64,000 nt of DNA, from positions 124,001 through 188,000 of the forward strand of contig NZ_BJDX01000001.1 of assembly GCF_005405365.1 (NCBI RefSeq). The letters are read 5' to 3'. The position numbers and the translations under genes were made by a program. Below, piece after piece: positions 1-9,874 of the stretch (position 1 is its first letter; each line of letters begins with the position of its first letter). The notes under the pieces were generated by a model. It ran no database searches and was not told where the DNA came from. It worked only from the letters and a program-made list of their open reading frames with translations. This stretch comes from Enterococcus xiangfangensis (GTDB taxonomy: Bacteria > Bacillota > Bacilli > Lactobacillales > Enterococcaceae).

Positions 1-114
1 AATACCTAACGCCGAGCCAGCATAACGAGCCTTGAAATCATTCACAGAAAATTGTTTTACTAAGGTACGATTTTGAAAAATTTCTTTAAAAAAACTAAAC
101 AAGTCTTTGAGCAT
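1..114 (-). CDS. ABC-2 type polysaccharide exporter permease, N-terminal fragment (EpaL-like)
   Basis: Only the first 38 codons lie in the window; the gene runs off the left edge. The N-terminus begins MLKDLFSFFKEIFQNRTL and continues to the segment FKARYAGSALGI. That segment is typical of TagG/RfbA/Wzm-type permeases that move undecaprenyl-linked polysaccharide across the membrane with an ATPase partner. The ATG is preceded by a GAGAGGA ribosome-binding site. It is the next gene downstream of the EpaI/J/K-like genes on the same strand, which matches the position of epaL in enterococcal Epa loci. The family call rests on few residues plus context. Confidence 0.7.
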   Translation of the reverse strand, partial: MLKDLFSFFKEIFQNRTLVKQFSVNDFKARYAGSALGI

Positions 115-350
115 TTTTTTTCCTCTCATCTAACACTTTATTTATTATTTCTATAGTTGATTAACGCTACTATTCTACAGAAAGATATATGTAAAAGCAA
201 GGCTATTAAGAAAAGCTTCGTTAAATCAATCAGGAGTCGTCCACTCTTTTTTGATAAAATTTTTTTGTGTTCTAAATATTGTTTATTAAAAACCTTATAT
301 TCCCGAATACCGCTTTTTCTTGAGAATTTAGCAATATTCAACCACGTTGA

Positions 351-395
351 AAAACGCACTTAAAATGACCCTCTACATCATTTTAAGTGCGTTTT
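351..395 (-). terminator. Bidirectional intrinsic terminator after the EpaK-like gene
   Basis: An 18-bp perfect inverted repeat (351-368 with 378-395, nine-base loop) has A/T-rich flanks on both sides, so it can end transcription on either strand. It lies just past the stop of the membrane-protein gene ending at 412. The exporter permease at 1-114 therefore probably has its own promoter in 115-350. Apart from this hairpin I see nothing coding in 115-411. Confidence 0.75.
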
Positions 396-411
396 ATTAT
401 CTTATTTAGCC

Positions 412-1518
412 TTAAGGTAAAATCAAATTTTGTTCAAATACGGAACGAAAGACCACTTCAGGAAACCGTGAATAAATATAAAAGTTACAATAGTATCCTA
501 CAAAGATCAAACATGCTATCGCAAATAAAAGCTTTACCCACCAACTCGTCTTAGAACCCAACGCATTAGCAAAAAGAATGTAATTCGACAATAGACAGGC
601 TCTAATCAGTCGATCAAAACTTACTGAGATTGATATCAAGGGAATCGCCAGCATCAACAGTGCATTTACTTTTATTATTAACGTTGCATGGTCGTAATAA
701 TAGTTGTTGATTTTTTCCAAATGCCGCTTATTAGCAAATGACCGGTCATTAGGATTTTTAAGACTGTGACGAATCATTAACCAGCCAACTAAGGCTAATA
801 AAGACAGTAAAATCAAATAAATCGTGTAGCCTCTGACCTCTGTGGGAGCTGTCATCAGCTTAGTATTATAGTAACGTTCAATTTTGTATTCGATAAACGG
901 CAGCAAACGACCTGCAAGTCGTAGTATGCTGCTGAGATTCACAGCAGTAAATAAAGCAATAAATGTTGTCGCTAGATATAGAATCAGCGGCGGTACTAAG
1001 TAAGCAATTACTACTAAGTAGAAAAAAAGTGCAGAATAGTGGAACATCACACCACCCGTAACAAAAATCAAATATTTTACGATACTTAATAAACTGCGAT
1101 CTTTTGCTAAAACAACTAATCCGGCAGTAATAAATGCCGCCGCTACAAAACTTCTGACTTGCGCAGCATCCATTGTAAAGGGAAAGATTAAATAGAAGAT
1201 CAGTGTCCAACCTGGATTAAGAGATGCTCGTAAAACGGCGTATAGAATCAACAATAAAGCTGCACCGATGATAATCGCAAAAAACGCTTGGAAAGATAAT
1301 CCCATTGCTTTTGCCACAAGTTGAAGCTGAGTGTATCCCCACTCTTCTTTTGCGGCAATAGGATCGCTGTAAAATTTCTGATACTGTCCTCTATCCGCAA
1401 TCAAAGTATTAAAAGTCATAGCTATCCAGAAAAGCGCGACTAATCCGGCGCAGATTATTCTATTTTTTCTAAAAATCGCCGTCAAACTTCCAATACCTAA
1501 AAAAAGTAAGTAACTCAT
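412..1518 (-). CDS. EpsG-family polytopic membrane protein, probable polysaccharide polymerase (EpaK position)
   Basis: This is a 368-residue, very hydrophobic protein with about ten predicted membrane segments. It has the arrangement seen in EpsG/Wzy-like proteins: an N-terminal TM pair, a polar stretch with RGQYQKFYSD, then an FTMDAAQVRSFVAAAF segment with a charged Arg in a TM helix. Such proteins polymerise or ligate repeat units outside the membrane; that role is inferred. I chose the ATG at 1518 (MSYLLFLG) because a TTG start at 1560 has no ribosome-binding site. The gene follows the large membrane protein by about 60 bp and is the third of the membrane/transferase genes downstream of rmlD. 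Confidence 0.65.
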   Translation of the reverse strand: MSYLLFLGIGSLTAIFRKNRIICAGLVALFWIAMTFNTLIADRGQYQKFYSDPIAAKEEWGYTQLQLVAKAMGLSFQAFFAIIIGAALLLILYAVLRASLNPGWTLIFYLIFPFTMDAAQVRSFVAAAFITAGLVVLAKDRSLLSIVKYLIFVTGGVMFHYSALFFYLVVIAYLVPPLILYLATTFIALFTAVNLSSILRLAGRLLPFIEYKIERYYNTKLMTAPTEVRGYTIYLILLSLLALVGWLMIRHSLKNPNDRSFANKRHLEKINNYYYDHATLIIKVNALLMLAIPLISISVSFDRLIRACLLSNYILFANALGSKTSWWVKLLFAIACLIFVGYYCNFYIYSRFPEVVFRSVFEQNLILP

Positions 1519-1578
1519 GTACACACCCAATTTCTTTCTAAAGTTATAGATAAAAATCAAAAATCATTTTGCTATTAT

Positions 1579-3663
1579 TTAATTAATATATTCGTAATCA
1601 TTCGGTGCTTGTTGAGGGATCTCTTGATAATCATCTGTCCCACCAATAGGATCCTCTGCGACCTCTGCTTGTGTATCATCCGAAGTAAAGCTCAATCGAT
1701 AAATCGACCACTTGTCATCATCCGGACCATAGAGTTGCTCAAATTGCGCATAGTTTAATGCATTGTAATCTTCTAGTGGTCGGTTACTGATTACATACTG
1801 GACACCCAATTTTTTACAATCGGTAAAATTAATATTGACGGTAAAGTTATCTGGTCGATCTAGATGGAACTTCGTCTTATCGGCAGTAATAAACGCCCGT
1901 GTATGAGCATACCGATTATAGATCTTTTCATTCTTGCGTTTAGGATCAATCTTATGCCACAATTTCATGTCTGGATAAAAGCGTACAGAGTTGATCGTTT
2001 TTACGCCTAATGCCGGAGGAAAATTATAAAGATCTCCTTCAGACAACCACACAGCATTTGGATCTTCATTTTTAATCTTGATGATCTCTTCAGCTAATAC
2101 TTTCTTGTCAATCGCTCCTGTACCATGAACGACTGGATTGACAAAAATACCAGATGCTAAGACGACCACACTCATTGCAATCAAAAATGTTTTTTTCAAC
2201 TTGAATAACAAACTAAAGAGAATCAACGCAAAGACTACTAACGTTGTAATCATTTCAAGTTTATTGAAATATAGCCCCATTACAGAAGTCGTTAAAGAAT
2301 GTGTTGCCAAAACAATGACTAATCCTAAGAAAACTAATTTTAGCCAACCAGGAATCTTTGCATATTGCCAAATAAAATTGATCATCCACAGTGATAATAA
2401 AACCGTGCCAAAACCTAAAGTTACTAATCCTCGTGTACTTGTTACGTACGTCAACATCAATGCTTTCGCAAATCCATGACTATAGCCAAAGAAAGTCCAG
2501 CCAAAAATGAAACAACAGAATAAACCTAAGATTATACCGAGATATTTTTCTTCTTTGCCTCGTTTAGAAAAGAAAATGAATGGTGACAAAAGAATTGTTA
2601 ATGGAAAGAAATTGAAATAAGAAGCGATTTCTCCATTATTTGTCCCATGAAAATCAAAATCATTAAACGGAATCTTCCAATTGGTTAAAAATAGAAAATA
2701 GTCAGAAGGTGGACGCCCACCGCCACTAGCTTCGCGTTTCCCTGGATATATCGTGTTAAGCGTTGCGTCAATAGCCTCTTTTGAAGTACTGTAAAAATGA
2801 GATAGGACAACCCCGATGATCCCCAGTCCACCAATAATGATCGGCAAATCCCAGATATCTAATACCAGCTCTTTCCGGAAGTGAATCAGTATCCCAAACA
2901 GCCAGAAAAGTATCAAGTATACTAAAGGAACTTGATGAGCTGGATATAAAACTAAGACAAAGCCGATTCCATTGATAACGATTAATGCCATCATCGCCAA
3001 CCTCAATCGGACCTTCTCATGCTGCGCAATGAAATGATAAATTCCTACCATGATTGCTAGTGTAAAAAAGATTAAATCTCCCACATGCTGCATGAACCAC
3101 CATTGGATTGCTGGCGAAAAAGTGATCCAGAAAGATCCGAGCAATGATAAATATTTATTCCGTTTCGTCAAAATCATGACTAATTCAAAACTTAATAAGA
3201 GCATTCCGATAATTTTAAAACCCCAATAAAAAGACAAGCCTCGTTCTTTTCCTAAAAAGAGAAAGCCCCAATTGAATGGTTTCCCAATCAATGTTAAATC
3301 TTTCACTGGTGAATTGTAGGCAATGATCATGTTCTGACCTTCTTTACCATACTGCTTATTCACAACTGGATAATCACTTTCAGCTTGTGAAAAATAAAAA
3401 GGTGTCTGGACCATCCATTCATCCGAGCGCACTTCTCGATTCTCGCCAAAAATTACATCAGATGTCTTGTCATCGCTACGCTCTGAAACAATTTTATCCC
3501 AAGAGCCGATTGAACTTCCATTCAAATTCAGTGCAACGATAATGAACAGAAAAACTATACCAATGATGTAACGAAAACGAATAATCTGATCAATGATCCA
3601 AATAAAAGGATTCGTTCTTTCATAGGATTCTTCACTGATTCGCTTTTGTGTTCTTGTCTCCAT
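1579..3663 (-). CDS. Large polytopic membrane protein, GT-C-like (EpaJ position)
   Basis: The protein has 694 residues. A short cytoplasmic N-terminus precedes a TM helix (about 30-48) and a long extracytoplasmic loop containing REVRSDEWMVQTPF. About ten further TM segments follow, then a soluble C-terminal domain (about 515-694) ending in an acidic tail. The architecture of a first-loop acidic motif, many TMs and a C-terminal extracytoplasmic domain is that of GT-C glycosyltransferases or YfhO-like proteins, which decorate surface polymers using polyprenyl-phosphate sugars. Its start overlaps the end of the upstream GT2 gene by 32 bp, implying translational coupling. The precise substrate cannot be told from the sequence. 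Confidence 0.65.
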   Translation of the reverse strand: METRTQKRISEESYERTNPFIWIIDQIIRFRYIIGIVFLFIIVALNLNGSSIGSWDKIVSERSDDKTSDVIFGENREVRSDEWMVQTPFYFSQAESDYPVVNKQYGKEGQNMIIAYNSPVKDLTLIGKPFNWGFLFLGKERGLSFYWGFKIIGMLLLSFELVMILTKRNKYLSLLGSFWITFSPAIQWWFMQHVGDLIFFTLAIMVGIYHFIAQHEKVRLRLAMMALIVINGIGFVLVLYPAHQVPLVYLILFWLFGILIHFRKELVLDIWDLPIIIGGLGIIGVVLSHFYSTSKEAIDATLNTIYPGKREASGGGRPPSDYFLFLTNWKIPFNDFDFHGTNNGEIASYFNFFPLTILLSPFIFFSKRGKEEKYLGIILGLFCCFIFGWTFFGYSHGFAKALMLTYVTSTRGLVTLGFGTVLLSLWMINFIWQYAKIPGWLKLVFLGLVIVLATHSLTTSVMGLYFNKLEMITTLVVFALILFSLLFKLKKTFLIAMSVVVLASGIFVNPVVHGTGAIDKKVLAEEIIKIKNEDPNAVWLSEGDLYNFPPALGVKTINSVRFYPDMKLWHKIDPKRKNEKIYNRYAHTRAFITADKTKFHLDRPDNFTVNINFTDCKKLGVQYVISNRPLEDYNALNYAQFEQLYGPDDDKWSIYRLSFTSDDTQAEVAEDPIGGTDDYQEIPQQAPNDYEYIN

Positions 3664-4492
3664 TGTCTCCCCCTGCGATTAAAAATTTAAATGTGATTTT
3701 TCCGTAATTAAAGTTTCCAGTTAAAATTTGTTTACAGCCGCGCAAAAATAATTGTCGCTGATATTGCGAAAGCAGTTGTGTATTATAAAACGAATAATAG
3801 CGCCTTTCAGCAGATAAAATGGCTTGATAGCGAGAGAAATTCATTTGCTCCGCATAATTTAAAACTGATAATTGATGATGTAATTTTTGCGATAAAATGC
3901 TGATTTGTTTCTTTTTAATGAAAATCTCCCAACTCAACCAATGGTCCAAGTAGTCTAACGGAAAATCTAAGTTATAGCCGCCGATTTCTTGCAGGAAACT
4001 TACCCGTAGTGCTGTCGCTGAGTTGATCACCATAATATCTTGCGAATATGTTTGATTGCCTTGAGGCAACGTGCTATGTAATGGTCGCAAAGTATCGCTG
4101 CGGACCGGTGAAATCTGTTGTTTCTGATCTTTTATCACAGGAGCAATCGCTGCAGTTGCTTCTGCAGATTCTAAAGAAGTTTTTATTAGTTCTTGTAAAT
4201 ATTCTTTTGTAAGGATCGTATCTTGATCGAGTGTTACCAGCCAGTCAGTTTCATCACTGCATTGGCTCAAAGCGTAATTATAGGCTTGTGCCAAACCGAC
4301 ATTTGACGGGCTATGATGATAATTGAAGCGTCTGTCTAATCCTTCGGGTTCATTAACTTGCTTGCTGTTATCGAAAATCAAGATTTTTTTTATTTCAGGA
4401 AAAGTCTCAGAGGCAAGCAGCTTGTTCAAACTGGTGATCGTCGACGATTCTAAATAAGTCATCTGATATAAAACCACTACTAGTTCAAACAA
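3632..4492 (-). CDS. GT2-family glycosyltransferase, rhamnosyltransferase-like (EpaI position)
   Basis: This is a 286-residue cytoplasmic GT-A fold enzyme. The N-terminal strand VVVLYQ, the IFDNS motif, NVGLAQAYNYAL and the metal-binding DQDT (TLDQDT) are those of family 2 rhamnosyltransferases using dTDP-rhamnose. The start is taken as TTG at 4492, seven bases after a perfect GGAGGT. A reading frame from 4507 would run through that ribosome-binding site. It sits 25 bp after rmlD and overlaps the next gene, so the dTDP-rhamnose made by the rml enzymes is the likely donor. Confidence 0.8.
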   Translation of the reverse strand: MFELVVVLYQMTYLESSTITSLNKLLASETFPEIKKILIFDNSKQVNEPEGLDRRFNYHHSPSNVGLAQAYNYALSQCSDETDWLVTLDQDTILTKEYLQELIKTSLESAEATAAIAPVIKDQKQQISPVRSDTLRPLHSTLPQGNQTYSQDIMVINSATALRVSFLQEIGGYNLDFPLDYLDHWLSWEIFIKKKQISILSQKLHHQLSVLNYAEQMNFSRYQAILSAERRYYSFYNTQLLSQYQRQLFLRGCKQILTGNFNYGKITFKFLIAGGDNGDKNTKANQ

Positions 4493-4517
4493 ACTTCTTA
4501 CCTCCAAATCTTTTGAT

Positions 4518-5363
4518 TTATTGTTTTGCTTCTAATTCAAGAAAGCTAGCTAGGGCTTCTTGCCACGTTGGGATCTCAAAACCAAGTACTTTTGCTTTGC
4601 TTAAATCCATCACTGAATATTGCGGACGAGTTGCTTTTTGCGGATACTCTGCTGAAGTTACTGGTGCTACTTCCACTGCGGTATCTTTCAAGATTTCTTT
4701 TGCAAACTCATACCATGAACAGCTGTTTTCATTTGATAAATGATACACGCCAAATGGTGCTTTTTCTGCAATCACAAATGTCATGAATTCAGCTAAAGTC
4801 CGGGTCCAAGTTGGACGGCCGAATTGATCGTTTACGACAGTCAAATGGTCATGGGTCTCAGCTAATTTTTGCATTGTATAAATGAAGTTGTGGCCGTAAA
4901 TACCAAATACCCAAGAAGTACGGATAATATAATAATCGTCCATGATCTCTTGTACCGCTTTTTCACCTAACAATTTTGTTCGGCCATATTCATTCAATGG
5001 ATTAGTTGCCGCGTCCACTTTATACATGCCGTCTTTGTTATTGCCGTCAAAAACATAATCTGTACTGATATAAACTAATGTTGAGCCGGCAGCTTTAGCC
5101 GCTTCGGCTACATTGCGCGTACCATCAACATTGATTTTTTCATCTAGTTCTTTGCCTTCATCTTCTGCTTTATCGACAGCCGTATACGCTGCGCAATGAT
5201 AAATGATTTCTGGCTTCATTTCAGTGATGAATTTATAAGTACCTTCTTTATCTGTAATATCCAATTGGTCTGCATCGGTTGAGACATACTCGATATTTTT
5301 TTCATCCAACAAATGACGCAGTTCTGTTCCTAATTGTCCATGTCCACCTGTGATTAAGATCAT
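4518..5363 (-). CDS. rmlD: dTDP-4-dehydrorhamnose reductase
   Basis: This enzyme catalyses the last step of dTDP-L-rhamnose synthesis, NADPH reduction of dTDP-4-dehydrorhamnose. The 281 residues match the family length. The N-terminal Rossmann motif GGHGQLG, the YISTDYVFDG block and the SDR-type YGRTKLLGE (Tyr-x3-Lys) are all present. It is separated from rmlB by 130 bp that include a hairpin terminator, which is unusual for an rml operon. The gene can serve as epaH in the Epa naming. Confidence 0.95.
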   Translation of the reverse strand: MILITGGHGQLGTELRHLLDEKNIEYVSTDADQLDITDKEGTYKFITEMKPEIIYHCAAYTAVDKAEDEGKELDEKINVDGTRNVAEAAKAAGSTLVYISTDYVFDGNNKDGMYKVDAATNPLNEYGRTKLLGEKAVQEIMDDYYIIRTSWVFGIYGHNFIYTMQKLAETHDHLTVVNDQFGRPTWTRTLAEFMTFVIAEKAPFGVYHLSNENSCSWYEFAKEILKDTAVEVAPVTSAEYPQKATRPQYSVMDLSKAKVLGFEIPTWQEALASFLELEAKQ

Positions 5364-5456
5364 TTACCTCTACTCCTTTTATTAAACTATTTTTCTGTAA
5401 AGTTGGTCTGCTATTTTTATCTAAACTTCAAAAAAATCAGCAAAAGAAAAACCGAT

Positions 5457-5480
5457 AAAAAAGGCAGGATCTCCCTGCCT
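5457..5480 (-). terminator. Intrinsic terminator between rmlB and rmlD
   Basis: On the minus strand the repeat AGGCAGG...CCTGCCT (5462-5468 with 5474-5480) forms a 7-bp GC-rich stem with a five-base loop, followed directly by a run of T. It begins 14 bp after the rmlB stop codon. It should attenuate transcription into rmlD and the downstream transferase and export genes. I see no strong promoter in the 90 bp before rmlD. Confidence 0.75.
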
Positions 5481-5493
5481 ATTTCAATTTGTA

Positions 5494-6561
<1,068 letters not shown>

Positions 6562-6626
6562 CTAAAATCAAAAAATGAATTTGCTGCTCGCCAGTTGCTA
6601 GGCTGATCTAGAATGGGGCTAGCGTT

Positions 6627-7208
6627 CTAGATTTCACCGTAAACGAAAGGATTTTCTGCTTCAAATTCCTTCAAAGTTGGTTGTTTGGCATCTTTTTCTG
6701 ATGTGATCGCCTTTTCGATTGCGATCGGCCAATCGATTGCTAACTCTGGATCGGCAAATGAAATACCACCATCCGCTTCTGCATCATAGTAGTTATCGCA
6801 TTTGTACATGAAATTGACATTTGGCGTCAGTGTTACAAAACCATGTGCAAAACCGCGAGGAACCAATAATTGACGGTGATTGTGTTCTGAAAGAATATAG
6901 CCTTCCCATTTCCCATAAGTTGGACTGCCTTTACGGATATCTACGATTACATCAAGCACTGCACCAGTCACTACACGAATCAATTTAGTTTGTGCAGATT
7001 TGCCTTTTTGAAAATGCAAGCCTCGTAAAACGCCTGGTTGTGTCGATAATGAATGATTGTCTTGAATAAAGTCAAAATCAATTCCAGCCGCTTTGAAGTC
7101 CTCCACTGAATAACTTTCAGTAAAAAATCCGCGATGATCGCCGAAGACAGCTGGTTCGATAATTTTGACGTCGGTTAAATTAGTTTCTGTTACTTTGATT
7201 TTTCCCAT
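6627..7208 (-). CDS. rmlC: dTDP-4-dehydrorhamnose 3,5-epimerase
   Basis: This 193-residue cupin epimerase produces dTDP-4-keto-L-rhamnose. The block HRGFFTESYS near the N-terminus, DNHSLSTQPGVLRGLHFQ with the catalytic His, and PRGFAHGFVTL are hallmarks of RmlC. The start is the ATG at 7208, preceded by AGAGGAAT; the open frame continues upstream into rmlA, but that part overlaps another gene in a different frame. It follows rmlA by only two bases, so the pair is co-translated. Corresponds to epaF. Confidence 0.94.
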   Translation of the reverse strand: MGKIKVTETNLTDVKIIEPAVFGDHRGFFTESYSVEDFKAAGIDFDFIQDNHSLSTQPGVLRGLHFQKGKSAQTKLIRVVTGAVLDVIVDIRKGSPTYGKWEGYILSEHNHRQLLVPRGFAHGFVTLTPNVNFMYKCDNYYDAEADGGISFADPELAIDWPIAIEKAITSEKDAKQPTLKEFEAENPFVYGEI

Positions 7209-7210
7209 GA

Positions 7211-8080
7211 TTATTCCTCTTCTGCTAAACGTAATAAGTATTGACCGTATTGGTTTTTCTTCAATGGTTGTGCTAATTCTACTAATTGTTCTTTCGTGAT
7301 ATAACCCATCCGATAAGAAATTTCTTCTAAGCAAGCCACTTTTAAATTTTGACGTTTTTCAATCGTCGAAATAAAGGTCGATGCTTCTAATAACGATTCG
7401 TGCGTGCCTGTATCTAACCAAGCAAAACCACGGCTCATTACTTCAACGGATAGTTTATTCCGTTTCAAGTATTCCTTATTGACGTCGGTAATTTCTAATT
7501 CTCCGCGTTCTGACGGCTGAATATTTTTTGCGATCTCAACAACATCGTTATCATAGAAATACAACCCAGTCACTGCATAATGTGATTTTGGTTTTTCTGG
7601 TTTTTCTTCGATTGAAACAGCTTGCATGCCGCCATCAAATTCTACGACACCAAACCGTTCTGGATCATTTACGTGATAACCGAAAACCGTCGCGCCTTCA
7701 GTTTTCTTTGCTGCTCGTTGCAACATACGAGAAAGACCATCGCCATAATAAATATTGTCACCTAAAACTAGGCAGACGCTGTCGTCGCCGATAAATTCTT
7801 CGCCGATAATAAATGCTTGTGCCAAGCCATCCGGACTTTCTTGTACCGCATACTCAATATGGATCCCTAATTCACGACCATCGCCTAAAAGATTTTCAAA
7901 ACGCGGTGTGTCTTGCGGCGTTGAAATGATCAAAATCTCATTGATCCCAGCCAACATCAATGTGGACATTGGATAGTAGATCATCGGTTTATCATAAACC
8001 GGCATTAATTGTTTTGATGTTGCTTTAGTTAACGGGTACAAACGCGTACCGCTGCCTCCTGCTAAAATGATTCCTTTCAT
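7211..8080 (-). CDS. rmlA: Glucose-1-phosphate thymidylyltransferase
   Basis: This is the first enzyme of dTDP-rhamnose synthesis, joining glucose-1-phosphate and dTTP. The N-terminal [18 protein letters not shown] is the nucleotidyltransferase signature. [14 protein letters not shown] and the [10 protein letters not shown] metal-binding block follow. The 289-residue length fits RmlA. The true start is ATG at 8080, after AGGAAGT; the open frame extends 22 codons further without support. It is the first gene of the rml block and lies behind its own promoter and a 190-bp leader. Corresponds to epaE. Confidence 0.95.
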   Translation of the reverse strand: MKGIILAGGSGTRLYPLTKATSKQLMPVYDKPMIYYPMSTLMLAGINEILIISTPQDTPRFENLLGDGRELGIHIEYAVQESPDGLAQAFIIGEEFIGDDSVCLVLGDNIYYGDGLSRMLQRAAKKTEGATVFGYHVNDPERFGVVEFDGGMQAVSIEEKPEKPKSHYAVTGLYFYDNDVVEIAKNIQPSERGELEITDVNKEYLKRNKLSVEVMSRGFAWLDTGTHESLLEASTFISTIEKRQNLKVACLEEISYRMGYITKEQLVELAQPLKKNQYGQYLLRLAEEE

Positions 8081-8280
8081 GCGTACACTTCCTATTCTTA
8101 ATGGGTTCATTTCTCTTACCGATCCGACTTTCTGCCAGATGAACAATTTTTTTGCATTTGCGGATCAACTTTAAAAACCGTTTGGTAAGAGATTCTTTTT
8201 TTCCTCATCGCCAACTGATTGCTGACTTTGACTGATAAAAGCAAAATCATGATTCTTTCAATACATACGATAACATTATA
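8081..8280 (-). promoter_or_regulatory. rmlA promoter (-10 at 8275-8280) and foldable 5' leader
   Basis: On the minus strand a perfect TATAAT lies at 8280-8275 with a weak -35, leaving a leader of roughly 190 nt before rmlA. Inside it, two inverted repeats are nested and directly abutting: TCTCTTACC (8112-8120) pairs with GGTAAGAGA (8184-8192), and GATCCG (8121-8126) with CGGATC (8161-8166). Together they could form a 15-bp interrupted helix. There is no T-run after it, so it is not a simple terminator. No gene lies here, although an epaD-type gene is described between the epaC and epaE genes in E. faecalis. Confidence 0.5.
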
Positions 8281-8311
8281 CCTGATGTTAGGTGTTAGAA
8301 AAATCGTTTTA

Positions 8312-9049
8312 TTACTTTTTTTTAACTTCCTTTATTCTTTCTCTGACTAAGCGCAACGCATTCCAGCGCCATTTGAATTGCTGGATCCGCGAAGCGGTAG
8401 TTTTGATTTCTGACGCATTCAATCCATGCCTGCGATAATAAACTAACGGATCGGGAATAAAAACGACGCCATGATAATAATCAGCCAGCAAGCCAATCCA
8501 CATATCGTGCATTGGAACAGTCGGTGGAATCGGCAAAATAATTGCTTTGAATTCTGAACGAAATGCCATCCCAGCACCGATATAACTGCTTTTAACAAGG
8601 TTGTGCCAAAATCCCGCACGGGTGCGGCGCATCGCTTGATAAGACGGCGCTAAAACTTTAAACTCATTGTCCACGATAACCAAATCAGACACAACGACTT
8701 GTGTTTGCGGATTTTCAAAATACGGCAGCATTTTTTCTACTTTATCCGGCTGCCAAACATCATCTTGATCACTTAAGAAAATAATCGAGTGCGTACTTTG
8801 CTGAATGGCATTGGTAAAATTTGCGATTACGCCTCTTCCCTTATTTTGAAAAAGTTTGATTCGCGGCTCTTTGGCTTTTAATTCTAATAAAAATTCCCAC
8901 GTTCCATCGGTTGAATGGTCGTCGGAAATAATCAGCTCGTCATATTCTGAAAGTTGTGGGAATATGCTGTTCAATTGTTCTTCAATAAAGTGACGGCCGT
9001 TGTATGTTGCCATACAAACGGAAATTCTCGTCTTGGACCGCTTATCCAT
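8312..9049 (-). CDS. GT2-family glycosyltransferase (EpaC-like)
   Basis: This 245-residue family 2 transferase has the N-terminal motif ISVCMATYNGRHFIEEQL, the DDHSTDG nucleotide-binding block and SDQDDVW with the metal-binding DQD. The C-terminal DPLVYYRRHGLN resembles rhamnosyltransferases of the RgpB/WbbL group. It starts at ATG 9049, 15 bp after the upstream GT2 gene, so the two are in one transcript with the TagO-like gene. It likely adds an early sugar to the lipid-linked Epa backbone; acceptor specificity cannot be inferred. Confidence 0.82.
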   Translation of the reverse strand: MDKRSKTRISVCMATYNGRHFIEEQLNSIFPQLSEYDELIISDDHSTDGTWEFLLELKAKEPRIKLFQNKGRGVIANFTNAIQQSTHSIIFLSDQDDVWQPDKVEKMLPYFENPQTQVVVSDLVIVDNEFKVLAPSYQAMRRTRAGFWHNLVKSSYIGAGMAFRSEFKAIILPIPPTVPMHDMWIGLLADYYHGVVFIPDPLVYYRRHGLNASEIKTTASRIQQFKWRWNALRLVRERIKEVKKK

Positions 9050-9064
9050 TCCCTACCTCCATCA

Positions 9065-9874
9065 TCAAAAAAATTGCCAGCCCCACTTATGAAAATATTT
9101 TCCCATGGACTGTAAAAAAACAAAAAATAGTTTGCGGCTTTTGACCGCTCCGCGTTCGTACAAGTGCACTACTGAAAATTGCGGACTATACATCACCTGA
9201 TATCCCGCTTGTTCTACTTTGCGACAGAGATCGTTGTCTTCAAAATACATAAAGTAGCGCTCATCAAAGCCTGCGATCTCATTAAACTTCGCCAAATCAA
9301 CTACCATAAAACTGCCTGAGATCATTCGGACATAGCTGTCTCGATCATCTGGCAAGTCACGACATTCAAACTTCGCCAAACGTTTATCAAAAAGCTTTTT
9401 GACAGACTTAAACGGAACAAAACGCAAAATATAATCAAAAACATTTAAATGATCACGCATCAAGTATTGAGTCGTTCCATCTTCATTTAAAATCATGGGC
9501 GCTAATAAAGCACAATTCGATTGTTCAGCGAGGTGCTCAACCATTTTTTCCAGTTGATTTTCTGAAAGAATAATATCTGGATTAAAAATGATTCCATAGC
9601 CAGATGTGTTTAACAAATTGACATTATGACCAAAACCGAACCCTTTATTTTCATCATGAAAATTGATCGAGACAAAGGGATATGCAAGATAGCTACTCAA
9701 TCGTTTGCGATAGCCCGCTTCTGAAGCATTATCAAAAATCTTGATTTGAATCGTCTGGTTTTCACCCAACGTTTCGATCAATGCATCCAGACTCGAAAAA
9801 ATCTTGTCACTGTTGTGGGTCACGATGCTGACCGTCACATTTCTATTATTGCTATTCATAACGGACGATAACAC
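9065..9874 (-). CDS. GT2-family glycosyltransferase, WbbL-like rhamnosyltransferase (EpaB-like)
   Basis: The protein is about 264-269 residues long. VSIVTHNSDKIFSSLDAL, the FDNAS block, NKGFGFGHNVN, the FNPDI metal site and GFDERYFMYFEDNDLC are classic for WbbL/RfbF-type rhamnosyltransferases. The stop of the upstream TagO-like gene (TGA) touches a GTG start at 9874, and an ATG follows five codons later. Both are possible, so translation is coupled either way. By analogy with WbbL it probably places the first rhamnose on polyprenyl-PP-GlcNAc, the product of the neighbouring enzyme. Confidence 0.85.
   Translation of the reverse strand: MLSSVMNSNNRNVTVSIVTHNSDKIFSSLDALIETLGENQTIQIKIFDNASEAGYRKRLSSYLAYPFVSINFHDENKGFGFGHNVNLLNTSGYGIIFNPDIILSENQLEKMVEHLAEQSNCALLAPMILNEDGTTQYLMRDHLNVFDYILRFVPFKSVKKLFDKRLAKFECRDLPDDRDSYVRMISGSFMVVDLAKFNEIAGFDERYFMYFEDNDLCRKVEQAGYQVMYSPQFSVVHLYERGAVKSRKLFFVFLQSMGKYFHKWGWQFF

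Noticed and set aside
138..363. Overlapping short open frames on both strands left of the terminator
   Set aside because: No ribosome-binding site, no recognisable domain, AT-rich intergenic composition.
6606..6632. ATCTAGAA/TTCTAGAT inverted repeat at the rmlC stop
   Set aside because: No T-run on either strand and weak AT-rich stem; may be chance.
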